Shown here piece by piece: positions 26,270-34,730 of a stretch of 64,000 bases of DNA; position 1 is the first letter of the stretch; every line of letters begins with the position of its first letter. The DNA is taken from positions 248,001-312,000 of the forward strand of contig NZ_QRGO01000002.1 in the NCBI RefSeq assembly GCF_003367195.1, written 5' to 3'. Below the pieces are notes generated by a model. The model did no database searches. It saw nothing but the letters and a program-made list of their open reading frames with translations, and was not told the origin of the DNA. Origin of the DNA: Undibacter mobilis. GTDB lineage: Bacteria > Pseudomonadota > Alphaproteobacteria > Rhizobiales > Xanthobacteraceae. The position numbers and the translations under genes are program-made.

Positions 26270-27778
26270 TTAATCGGCGAATGGATCCGCGGGCATATCC
26301 TGCGCCAAGTCCACAACCACCGCCTTCACTTCGGTGTATTCGCGGATGGCATCGAAGCCGTTCTCCCGACCGAAGCCCGACAGCTTGTATCCGCCATAAG
26401 GCAACATGTAATGCACCGGGCGGAAGGTGTTGACCGACACCAGCCCGGCTTCGATCTTCGCTGCCACGCGGTGCGCGCGCCCGACGTCCGACGTCCACAG
26501 GCCGCCGACGAGACCATAATCAGTGTCATTGGCGAACTCGACCGCCTGCTCCTCGTCGTCGAACGGCATCACCGCCAGAACCGGCCCGAACACTTCCTCG
26601 CGCGCCAGCCGCGAGCGGTTATCGACATCGGCGAACACCGTCGGCTCGACGAAGTAGCCGCGCGGAAAGCCGCGCGGCCGGCCGCCGCCCGTTAAAATTC
26701 GCGCGCCGGATTCCCGGCCCAGCGCGATGTACTGCTCCGTCTTGTCGCGCTGCTGCGCCGAGGTGTGCGGCCCGATATGGGTGCGTTCGTCGAACGGCAT
26801 GCCGACACGGATCCGCCCGGCGCGCTCGGCAATCGCCGCGGCAAACTTCTCGTACAGCGGACGTTCGACGAAAATCCGCGAGGCCAGCGAGCAGGATTGA
26901 CCGGTCGAGCGGAACGCGCTGTGCACAGCAACCGACAGTGCGCGCTCAAAGTCGGCATCGGCGAAGACAATATACGGCGACTTGCCGCCGCACTCGAAGG
27001 AGCAGCGCTTCAGGTTGCCGCTGGCAGCCTTCATGATGGCGGCCGCCGTGCCATGATGGCCGGTGAACGAGATCTTGTTGACGTGTGGGTGCGCGGCCAA
27101 GGCCGCGCCCGCAAGCGGCCCGTAGCCCGGCACGACGTTGACGACACCCGCTGGAAAGCCCGCCTCCTCCACCAGCCTGCCGATCTCGACCAGACTGACC
27201 GGCGTCTGCTCGGCCGGCTTCAGCACCACCGTATTGCCGGCCGCGAGCGCAGGACCGAGCTTCCACGAGCACAGCGAGATCGGCGAATTCCACGGCAGGA
27301 TGGCGCCGACGACGCCGACCGGCTCCAGCCGCGTGTAAGCTAGCGCGTCCGGCCGGTACGGAATCTGATGTCCGTTGATCTTGTCAGCGGCGCCGGCAAA
27401 GAATGTTAGCCAGTCGGCGGCGCGTTGCACCTCGCCCAGCGTGTCGCGTAGCGGCTTGCCGTTGTCGCGGCTTTCGATCTCAGCCAGGCGACGGGCGTCA
27501 CGCCGCACCAAGCCGGCCAGCTTCGAAAGCATCTCGCCGCGTTTGGTCGGCGAGTAGCCGCCCCATGGGCCGCGGAGCGCCCGTCGCGCCGCTTGGACTG
27601 CATCGTCGACATCGTCGGCGTCGGCTTCGGCGACCTCGGCCCAGACCTCTTCGGTCGACGGATCGATCGAGCGGATGACCCGTCCGGACCGCGCCGCCAC
27701 CCACTCGCCGTCGATAAAGAGACGGTCGTAGCGTCTTGGCTCTTCCTGCGACGGCGCAAACGCAGACGCTTCGCTCAT
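26270..27778 (-). CDS. NAD(P)-dependent aldehyde dehydrogenase
   Basis: A 502-residue ALDH. The catalytic Cys is in [11 protein letters not shown] (near 300) and the general-base Glu in SFECGGKSP (near 265), with the substrate/NAD loop [21 protein letters not shown]. It oxidises an aldehyde to the acid with NAD(P). Its start overlaps the upstream MmgE/PrpD stop by four bases, so it is the last gene of a four-gene operon. The aldehyde substrate is unknown. Confidence 0.95.
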   Translation of the reverse strand: MSEASAFAPSQEEPRRYDRLFIDGEWVAARSGRVIRSIDPSTEEVWAEVAEADADDVDDAVQAARRALRGPWGGYSPTKRGEMLSKLAGLVRRDARRLAEIESRDNGKPLRDTLGEVQRAADWLTFFAGAADKINGHQIPYRPDALAYTRLEPVGVVGAILPWNSPISLCSWKLGPALAAGNTVVLKPAEQTPVSLVEIGRLVEEAGFPAGVVNVVPGYGPLAGAALAAHPHVNKISFTGHHGTAAAIMKAASGNLKRCSFECGGKSPYIVFADADFERALSVAVHSAFRSTGQSCSLASRIFVERPLYEKFAAAIAERAGRIRVGMPFDERTHIGPHTSAQQRDKTEQYIALGRESGARILTGGGRPRGFPRGYFVEPTVFADVDNRSRLAREEVFGPVLAVMPFDDEEQAVEFANDTDYGLVGGLWTSDVGRAHRVAAKIEAGLVSVNTFRPVHYMLPYGGYKLSGFGRENGFDAIREYTEVKAVVVDLAQDMPADPFAD

Positions 27779-29196
27779 GCCATAGCGCCCGACAGCACCG
27801 TCACGCCGGCCTCGCCGAGACGCTTGACGACGGTGCGCATCGTGTCGCGCTCGGGCGTGGCGGCGATTTCGGCACCAACCTCACGGGTCGCATCACCAAA
27901 CAGCCAGCCAGCATTGCGCGCGAACTTGTCGAGGACGTCGTCCTTCGACAGCGGCGCCTCCGGGCAGCCGGGGTGATGCAGAACATGGCTGCGATAGGTC
28001 TTGCCCGCGACCTCGATCTCCAAAATCGCCGGACAATGCGCCGGGTAATCGGAGTCGGGATCGACCGAGGCTTCGACCAGCGCGGCCAGCTTCAGCACTT
28101 TCTGGTTGCCAAGCCGGTCGACGCGGAAGGTCTCGAGGCCGACGTCGCCGTAAACCAGCGCTGACGCGACGCCGAACATCAGGCTGAAGCGCGCCTCGTG
28201 CGGCGTCTGCGGCGCCTTCTTACGATCCTTCGGCTCGGTGACCAGCGTCAGGCCCGGCTCCGCAAGCTGGCACGAGATGCGGGTAATCTGATCCAGCGAA
28301 ATCCCGTCGCGCTTGAACTGCGCCAGCAACTGTTTGCACGCCTCGATGAAGGCGTGGAGCAATTGGCAGCACGGATAAGGCTTGTAAGCCGTCTCCGGCA
28401 AATACCAGCGGCTGCCGAAGCCGGCCGCAGCCTTGGCGAAATCGAGCTCGCCCTTCACCGGCGTCAGGTGGGTCTGGAAGAAGCCGAACTTGCCTTCGAA
28501 CACACTGCCCGGACCGGTGATACCGGACTGCGCCAGATCGATGGCGAGAATGCCGGCATGCGCGCCCCAGCCGCCGTGTAGGATCTTGGACGTTGAGCCG
28601 GTGCGAGTCGATTCCTGGATGCCGGAGGCGAAGGTGCCGCAGATGCCCATGGCATCGACGATCTGCTGCGGCGTGGCGCCGATCAAGCGACCAACCGCAG
28701 CGGCAGCGCCGAACGAGCCGATTAGCGAACTGGTGTGATAGCCGCGCTCGAGAAAACGGTCGCCGCCAACAAAGCCCAGGCGAATCATCACTTCGTAGCC
28801 GATGGTCACGGCGGTGATGACTTCGCGGAACGAAGCGTTGCGCTCCTCGGCGACGGCGAGCACCGCCGGCACGACGGTAGAGCCCGGACGGGCGAGCGAG
28901 GAGCCGTGCTTGTCGTCCATCTCCAGGGCCTGCGCTAGTGAGCCGTTGACCAGCGCCGCCAGCTCGGGCCTCACCTTCTGATTGATGCCGAAGATGGTAG
29001 CGCCATCACCGCGCCACTTCGATGCCAGTCGCCGCGCGGCCTGTCCGCTTTCCTCGTGCGGGCTGGCGCCGGCGATGGACACGCCGATCGAGTCGACGAC
29101 GTGCCAGGCGGCCGCGTCGCGCACCGCGTCGGGCACCTGCTTGTCGGCAAGGCCGGTCGCGAATTCAGCAAAGGTCTGAGCAAGGGTCGAAGTCAT
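27775..29196 (-). CDS. MmgE/PrpD-family protein, copy 2 of tandem pair
   Basis: A 473-residue protein of the 2-methylcitrate dehydratase / cis-aconitate decarboxylase family. Conserved blocks include VDSIGVSIAGASPHEESG near the N-terminus, LEMDDKHGSSLARPGSTVVP, and STRTGSTSKILHGGWGAHAG in the middle, followed by PYPCCQLLHAFIEACKQL. The family removes water or CO2 from tricarboxylates without a metal cluster. It is co-transcribed with a second copy (29222) and an aldehyde dehydrogenase. A specific substrate is not assigned. Confidence 0.92.
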   Translation of the reverse strand: MTSTLAQTFAEFATGLADKQVPDAVRDAAAWHVVDSIGVSIAGASPHEESGQAARRLASKWRGDGATIFGINQKVRPELAALVNGSLAQALEMDDKHGSSLARPGSTVVPAVLAVAEERNASFREVITAVTIGYEVMIRLGFVGGDRFLERGYHTSSLIGSFGAAAAVGRLIGATPQQIVDAMGICGTFASGIQESTRTGSTSKILHGGWGAHAGILAIDLAQSGITGPGSVFEGKFGFFQTHLTPVKGELDFAKAAAGFGSRWYLPETAYKPYPCCQLLHAFIEACKQLLAQFKRDGISLDQITRISCQLAEPGLTLVTEPKDRKKAPQTPHEARFSLMFGVASALVYGDVGLETFRVDRLGNQKVLKLAALVEASVDPDSDYPAHCPAILEIEVAGKTYRSHVLHHPGCPEAPLSKDDVLDKFARNAGWLFGDATREVGAEIAATPERDTMRTVVKRLGEAGVTVLSGAMA

Positions 29197-29221
29197 GGGC
29201 GTGTTCCTCTGCGGACGGCGC

Positions 29222-30643
29222 TTAGCCGCGTACGTCCTGCAGTGCTGTGCCGAGTTCGGCGGCCGGGTTCTTTTCTTTGTCGAGATTGCCGACGATGTTC
29301 TCGATACGCTCGACCGCGCCCTTGGTGATGACGCGGCCGGCGAGGTCGCGGAATTTGGCGCGCAGCGCCTCGTCCGGGATCGGGTTCATGCAGTGGCCAG
29401 GGCGATACAGCAGCGAGTGTTTGTATGCCACGCCATCCTTCATAGTGAGCGTGACGCGCACCGCGCGCATCTCGTCGGGGCCGAGCGCATCGAGCTCCGG
29501 ATCGATCGTGACGTTCACGCGGTTGGCGAGATCGATAATGGTCGGATCGAGCAACTTGGAGTCCTGGAACTGGTCGATGAAGGCGTTGCCCTCGAGCATC
29601 ATCACGGCGGCGACGAACGGCAAGTTCATCTGCGCGGCGATCGTCTCCGGCGGGTTCATCGGCTTGTACGGCCAGCCGCAATGCACGAACACCATCTTGG
29701 TGGTGCCGACATCGATCTTGGCGACGTCCTCGCCGCGCAGCTTGTGCTGTTCGCGAAGGATGCGCAGGCACTCGGCGGTCGCTTGGCTCGACGCCAGCGA
29801 GGAGTAGCGCTTGAAGCCGTTCTTCAGGATCTCCCAGTGGCCAGTGCCGAGGCCCTTGGTCGCCCAGGACAGATCGTACTCGCGCGAGTAGGACGAGCAG
29901 AAGCCGCCATATTCGGCTTCCAGCACGTCGCGCACGCCGGTCAATCCCTCGCGCGCGCAATAAGCGGCGATGATTCCGTTCTGCGACGCCTTGCCGGAAT
30001 GGAAACGCTTGGCCATGGCGCCGAACTGTGCCGCCATCAGGCCGGCAGCTTGCGAGCCGGCGAGACCGAGCGCGGAGACGTACTTGTCAGTGTCTAGCTT
30101 GATCAGCTTACCGATCGCCGCGGCCGACGCGAAAGTACTGGTCAAGCCGCAGGGATGGAAACCGGTGTGGAAAGCTGACGGGCTCACCGTGTTGCCGATG
30201 CGAGTGCCGAGTTCAAAGCCGGCGACGACGGCGAGGATCATATCCTTGCCCGAGACGTTGCCAAAATCCTCCGAGCACGCCATCACCGCCGGGATCACGC
30301 CGGCGCCGTAATGCGACATCGACTGATCGTGGCAGTCGTCGAGCTCGTAGCCTTGGGCCGAAGTGCCGTTGATGAACGAAGCGCCGAGTACATCAGCCTT
30401 GCCTTTCTGGCCCCAGGCCGAAGCGCGCATCGCCTGACCTAACCCGTTCACGACGCGCGTCACCGCCTGTGTCCACGGGGTCTGTGCACCGAAGACGCCG
30501 CAGCCGAGGGAATCGAGGATGCAGCGTTTGGCCATGGCAATGACCTCAGACGGCAGGTCCTCATAACGCAGGCCGACGGCGAATTCCGCCACGGTGCGGG
30601 TTGTCGCTGGCGCGGTGGCGGTGGCGGTCACGGCGATATTCAT
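29222..30643 (-). CDS. MmgE/PrpD-family protein, copy 1 of tandem pair
   Basis: A 473-residue paralogue of the preceding gene but quite different in sequence, so the pair is old or was assembled rather than recently duplicated. Family blocks include LDSLGCGVFGAQTPWTQAV, GYELDDCHDQSMSHYGAGVI, FGAMAKRFHSGKASQNGI and VDVGTTKM-like C-terminal segments. It is 25 bases upstream of the second copy and 149 bases downstream of the flavoprotein gene. The two may act on successive intermediates or form a heteromer. Confidence 0.92.
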   Translation of the reverse strand: MNIAVTATATAPATTRTVAEFAVGLRYEDLPSEVIAMAKRCILDSLGCGVFGAQTPWTQAVTRVVNGLGQAMRASAWGQKGKADVLGASFINGTSAQGYELDDCHDQSMSHYGAGVIPAVMACSEDFGNVSGKDMILAVVAGFELGTRIGNTVSPSAFHTGFHPCGLTSTFASAAAIGKLIKLDTDKYVSALGLAGSQAAGLMAAQFGAMAKRFHSGKASQNGIIAAYCAREGLTGVRDVLEAEYGGFCSSYSREYDLSWATKGLGTGHWEILKNGFKRYSSLASSQATAECLRILREQHKLRGEDVAKIDVGTTKMVFVHCGWPYKPMNPPETIAAQMNLPFVAAVMMLEGNAFIDQFQDSKLLDPTIIDLANRVNVTIDPELDALGPDEMRAVRVTLTMKDGVAYKHSLLYRPGHCMNPIPDEALRAKFRDLAGRVITKGAVERIENIVGNLDKEKNPAAELGTALQDVRG

Positions 30644-30792
30644 GATCGACCTTTCGATAGATAATTGAGCGGCGGCACATCGATTGCAGAACGCATGGAC
30701 ATCGCGTTGTCCCGCACATGTTGAACTTCAGTGTTGCGGCAATCGCAGTCCAATACTGATTGGGTAGTCAGCATGCGCTTTGCACATGCTCC

Positions 30793-32325
30793 TCAACCCA
30801 TCTGCTTCGCCAACGCGAGCGGCTGCGTCGCAGCCGCGGCACGGGCCGCGTTGCCGCCGGCAAGCCGGCCGAAGACCGAGCCGCTGGTGAGCCCGCTGGC
30901 TCCAGGGTAGTTGTGATAAAAAATGCCGCCGATCATCTCGCCCGCTGCGAACAGACCGGGGATCGGCCGAAGATCAGTATCGACCACCTGCCCTTCCGTC
31001 GTGACGCGGATGCCACCAAAAGCAAAGGTGATGCCGCAGGTGACGGCGTAAGCTTCGAACGGCGGCGTATCGATCGGGTTCGCCCAGTTGGAGCGCGGCA
31101 CCGCGAGGCCTGGCGCGCTGCGGCCGTCACGGCTGTTCGGGTCGAACGGCACGTCCTGCGTCACCGCCGCGTTGAACTCGGAGATGGTGCGGCGCAGCCC
31201 GTCGCTGTCGACTTCGTCGAGCTGAGCGATTAGGGCGTCCAGCGTGTCGGTGCGCACCTTGGTGACAGTGCGCGTGCGGTATTCGCTGGTGAGCAGATGC
31301 AGCACTTTGCCGTCGTAGATCTGCCAGGCAACCTGGCCGGGCTGCTCCAGCACTTCGCGGCCGTATTTGGCATAGGTGTAATTGCGGAAGTCGGCGCCTT
31401 CGTCGATGAAGCGCTCGCCCTGTGCATTGACCACAATGCCGAACGTGTAGCTGTGCCGCTGGTACTGCGGCGTGTTGACCATGTCGCCGAAGTCGGACGC
31501 GTAGCGCTCCCAGGCGGTGGCGTGGCAGCCGGACCAATGACCATAGGGCAGCGCGCCGATCTTCATCGCCATCGCCAGTCCGTCGCCCGTGTTGTATTTG
31601 CTGCCGCGCACCTTGGCGAGATCCCAGCCCGGGCCGAGATACTTGGCGCGCCATTCGGCATTCGCCTCGAAGCTGCCGCAAGCCAACACAACGGCGCCCG
31701 CCCGGATAGTCTGGAGATGTCCGTCGATACGCACGGTTATTCCGGTGACACCGGCGTCTTCGCTATAGACGAGATCTCTGACCCAGGCGTCATAGCGAAT
31801 GACAACGCCACGTTTCTCGGCCGCGCGGTACAGGGAATCGACAAGCCCCGGCCCGCCTGCAGCCACGGTCAGCGTCGTGCCGCCCCAGAATTTGAAGCGG
31901 CCGTCAACCTTGTAAGCCTGACGGCCGTAGTTCGGCATAAACCGCACGCCAACCGACTTAAGCCAAAAGAGAATATCGCGGCTGTTGCGGACTAGTATTT
32001 CACACAAATCCGGGTCGGTACGGTTCAGGGTGATGCGCCCCATGTCGTCGAAGAAATCGGATTCGGAGTAGCTGCCGAAATCGCTCGACGCGACCTCTTC
32101 ATCCGTGAGATCGGGCACCAGGGCCTTCACATCCTCGACGCCGTTGTAAACCGCACGGTACTTTCCGTCGGTGTAAGTGCTGTTGCCGCCTCGTTCCGCT
32201 TCCGGCGACCTCTCGCAAACCAGAACCCTGGCGCCTTGCTCGGCGGCGGATATCGCGGCGCACAACGCAGCATTTCCACCACCCACAACGATCACGTCGT
32301 AATCCGGTCCAGGTGCTGACGACAT
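30793..32325 (-). CDS. FAD-dependent dehydrogenase, tricarballylate dehydrogenase (TcuA)-like
   Basis: A 510-residue flavoprotein of the fumarate reductase/succinate dehydrogenase superfamily. The dinucleotide fold YDVIVVGGGNAALCAAISAA begins at residue 9, followed by ERGGNSTYTDG. At the C-terminus LFAAGEMIGGIFYHNYPGASG completes the FAD site. TcuA oxidises tricarballylate to cis-aconitate, so the neighbouring MmgE/PrpD proteins (aconitate-type substrates) fit as downstream enzymes. No TcuB-like electron partner sits beside this copy; one is at 55869. It is divergent from a CysB-type regulator. Confidence 0.9.
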   Translation of the reverse strand: MSSAPGPDYDVIVVGGGNAALCAAISAAEQGARVLVCERSPEAERGGNSTYTDGKYRAVYNGVEDVKALVPDLTDEEVASSDFGSYSESDFFDDMGRITLNRTDPDLCEILVRNSRDILFWLKSVGVRFMPNYGRQAYKVDGRFKFWGGTTLTVAAGGPGLVDSLYRAAEKRGVVIRYDAWVRDLVYSEDAGVTGITVRIDGHLQTIRAGAVVLACGSFEANAEWRAKYLGPGWDLAKVRGSKYNTGDGLAMAMKIGALPYGHWSGCHATAWERYASDFGDMVNTPQYQRHSYTFGIVVNAQGERFIDEGADFRNYTYAKYGREVLEQPGQVAWQIYDGKVLHLLTSEYRTRTVTKVRTDTLDALIAQLDEVDSDGLRRTISEFNAAVTQDVPFDPNSRDGRSAPGLAVPRSNWANPIDTPPFEAYAVTCGITFAFGGIRVTTEGQVVDTDLRPIPGLFAAGEMIGGIFYHNYPGASGLTSGSVFGRLAGGNAARAAAATQPLALAKQMG

Positions 32326-32577
32326 CTGTTCTCCAGCGCAGGCTGACTAATCCGCCCAGTCACGCGTCATGACGGGCACGCTTCTCAAGCCTTGAGAAAC
32401 GGGCAGCCCCTACCAGCTGAGGTCTTTCGATTATCGTCGGGCGAGATCTGCCCTGGATGATCGAAATCGCGGCATGACGCACCGGACTATTCGATTTTCT
32501 GTCTACTCCGGACGCAGTATGCATTCACACAATATTCCGTTATCCTGGCATTTAGTATTTCTATAGCGAGGACAGAG
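32326..32577. promoter_or_regulatory. Divergent promoter with TTTCGAT/ATCGAAA repeats
   Basis: This 252-base region lies between the flavoprotein operon (minus) and the LysR regulator (plus). TTTCGAT (32425-32431) and ATCGAAA (32460-32466) are exact inverted repeats about 35 bases apart centre to centre, and another ATTCGATT occurs at 32489-32496. Spaced half-sites of this kind suit LysR-type regulators, which bind extended dyads in shared promoters. The assignment to the adjacent LysR protein is inference. Confidence 0.5.
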
Positions 32578-33522
32578 ATGAAACTGCAGCAACTTCGTTA
32601 CGTCGTGGAGATCGTACGACATGGCAATCATCTCTCAGCGGCTGCGGATGCACTCAACACCTCCCAGCCCGGTGTGAGCCGCCAGATCCAGCTTCTCGAA
32701 CTGGATCTGGGTTTCGAGATATTCCAGCGCACGCGAAATCGGATCATCGGCATCACCGAACCGGGCAAGTTGGTTCTTGCGATCGCGCAAAGAGTGACCA
32801 CCGACATTGCCGCCCTGCGCTCCCTCAAGAGCGACATGACCTCCGGCAACCGTGGCACGCTGACCATCGGTACGACACATACGCAGGCTCGATACGTACT
32901 GCCTACGGTGGTCGAAACCTTCATCAAGAGCTATCCGCAGGTGCATCTGACGCTCAAGCAAGGTGACCCCGAGGAGATATGCGCCCTGGTGGAGTCGGGC
33001 GACGCCGATCTCGCCGTCGGAACCGAGACAATGCGCGAGTTTCCAGGCCTCGTGCAGTTACCTTGCTTCGAGTTACCGCGTTCGATCATCGCGCCAAAGG
33101 GACATCCGCTGCTCAGCATCCCCGAGCTCACCGTCGAGGAGATCGCGAAATATCCCATTATTACCTACGACACTCGCTACAGCGGACGCTGGAAGGTAAT
33201 GAAAGTGTTCCGGGACAACGGGGTCGAACCGAAGGTGAGTCTCAGCGGAATCGACGCCGATGTCTGCAAAACCTACGTGGAGAAGGGCCTGGGCATTGCC
33301 ATCCTGACCACCGTTACATACGACCCAAAGCGGGACGTCGGCCTCTCAGCACGCGACGCCAGCCATCTATTCCCAGGCAGCATGATCAAAGTTTCGCTGC
33401 GTCCCAACGTCTATCTCAGGCCGTACCTTGTCGACTTTATTCATGCCATCGCGCCGCAGATTACCGTGACAGTGCTGCGCGAAGCCCTGCGCGAAGCACC
33501 GGCGCGAGCCGGCATGTACTGA
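32578..33522 (+). CDS. LysR-family regulator, CysB-like
   Basis: A 314-residue LysR-type regulator. The N-terminal winged helix (MKLQQLRYVVEIVRHGNHLS then AADALNTSQPGVSRQIQLLE) and the start of the ligand domain TIGTTHTQARYVLPTVVETF are hallmarks of the CysB/Cbl branch. CysB proteins sense sulfur metabolites, yet this copy sits beside a carboxylate catabolic operon, so its ligand may differ. Divergent orientation suggests it controls the operon at 32325 and represses itself. It converges on the enolase-superfamily gene. Confidence 0.93.
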   Translation: MKLQQLRYVVEIVRHGNHLSAAADALNTSQPGVSRQIQLLELDLGFEIFQRTRNRIIGITEPGKLVLAIAQRVTTDIAALRSLKSDMTSGNRGTLTIGTTHTQARYVLPTVVETFIKSYPQVHLTLKQGDPEEICALVESGDADLAVGTETMREFPGLVQLPCFELPRSIIAPKGHPLLSIPELTVEEIAKYPIITYDTRYSGRWKVMKVFRDNGVEPKVSLSGIDADVCKTYVEKGLGIAILTTVTYDPKRDVGLSARDASHLFPGSMIKVSLRPNVYLRPYLVDFIHAIAPQITVTVLREALREAPARAGMY

Positions 33523-33536
33523 GACCGGGGCGTCGC

Positions 33537-34730
33537 TCAGGCTTCCACGACGCTCATCTGCAGCGTCATGCGCTCAAGCGCCTTTTCGTCGAGCGTGAGG
33601 CCGAGACCCGGCTCCATCGGCACGGTGACAGCGCCGTCGTGGATCGACATCGCCCCATCGGCAACAAGCGGGTCAGCCCCCATCGGACCGACACCGAAGA
33701 TAAATTCCGCCGCCCCGAACGTCCGCTTCGCCGGTACCGTGGCGCAAAAATGCGCGGAGGCCGCCGCCTCGAACTGCGAGGCGACAGCAAGCCCGCCGCA
33801 GTTGAGCTGTATGCCATTCGCCTCGGCGATCGCCGCAATCTTGCGCGCAGGCGACAGGCCACCGACTTTGTAGAGCTTGATGCAAAAGACATCGACCGCC
33901 CGCGCCGCAGCAAGCTCCGCCGCATCCTGAATCGTGAACAGGCTTTCATCCGCCATCACCGGCACCCCGTCGGCCTTGGCGCGGATCTCAGCCATTCCGT
34001 GAACGTCCCGCCGCAGGACTGGCTGCTCCAAATAGCCCAGATTGAAGGGGCGAAATCCCGCTATGGCGCTGACCGTTTCGGCAACCGTCCAACCGGTATT
34101 CGGATCGACGCCTATCACGATGTCGTCGCCGACAGCGCGGCGCACCGCCTCGAAGTTTGCGACATCGCGTCGCCAGCCACCCTTGCCGGCCGCCTTCAGG
34201 CATAGCACCTTGACGCCGTACTCCTCGACCGCGCGGCGCGCCTCGGCGATCATAGTTTCAATATCATCGGCGAGGCTCACCGACCATTCCAGCGGAATCT
34301 CCGCTTGGCTGCAGCCGCCAATCAGCGCGTGGATGGGCACGCCTCGCGCTTTGCCTAGTGCATCATATATCGCGACGTCGAGAACGGCGCGCGCCGCCGG
34401 ATTGCTGGCAAGCCGCGACGTGAGGAGCTCATCCGTTGCCTCGAGGTCACTCAGTTTGCGGCCTATGAGCAATGGCCCGTAAACCTCGCGGATCGCAGCC
34501 ACGACGCTATGCACCGTGTCGGCGACAAAATGGCCGGGGCTGATCGGACGGATCTGACCGTTGCCGATCACGCCGTCGGCGAAGATGCGGACAAAAACCG
34601 GTTTGCCTAGAATCTGGCCGGCCGGGCCGGTGTCATAGCTACCGCTGGAAAATGTGCGCTTCAAGCGCACGGGCATTTCTACAACACGGATTTCGATGCG
34701 CTCGATCATTGAGGGTATTCCGTCCGTCAT
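33537..34730 (-). CDS. Enolase-superfamily (muconate lactonizing / mandelate racemase) enzyme
   Basis: A 397-residue MLE-type enzyme. Metal ligands are visible as Asp in IGVDPNTGW, Glu in YLEQPVLRRD and Asp/Glu in VMADESLF, and the second-half base Lys in VFCIKLYKVGG. In the first-half K-x-K motif the first lysine is replaced by Cys (VLCLKAAG); the second, catalytic one is kept. Such enzymes abstract the alpha-proton of a carboxylate for lactonisation, racemisation or dehydration. It overlaps the GMC oxidoreductase stop by four bases, so the two probably act in one pathway. Confidence 0.9.
   Translation of the reverse strand: MTDGIPSMIERIEIRVVEMPVRLKRTFSSGSYDTGPAGQILGKPVFVRIFADGVIGNGQIRPISPGHFVADTVHSVVAAIREVYGPLLIGRKLSDLEATDELLTSRLASNPAARAVLDVAIYDALGKARGVPIHALIGGCSQAEIPLEWSVSLADDIETMIAEARRAVEEYGVKVLCLKAAGKGGWRRDVANFEAVRRAVGDDIVIGVDPNTGWTVAETVSAIAGFRPFNLGYLEQPVLRRDVHGMAEIRAKADGVPVMADESLFTIQDAAELAAARAVDVFCIKLYKVGGLSPARKIAAIAEANGIQLNCGGLAVASQFEAAASAHFCATVPAKRTFGAAEFIFGVGPMGADPLVADGAMSIHDGAVTVPMEPGLGLTLDEKALERMTLQMSVVEA

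Noticed and set aside
32979..34205. A 408-residue plus-strand open frame overlapping LysR and the enolase-superfamily gene
   Set aside because: It is Arg-rich with no domain pattern and overlaps two genes with clear motifs on different strands.
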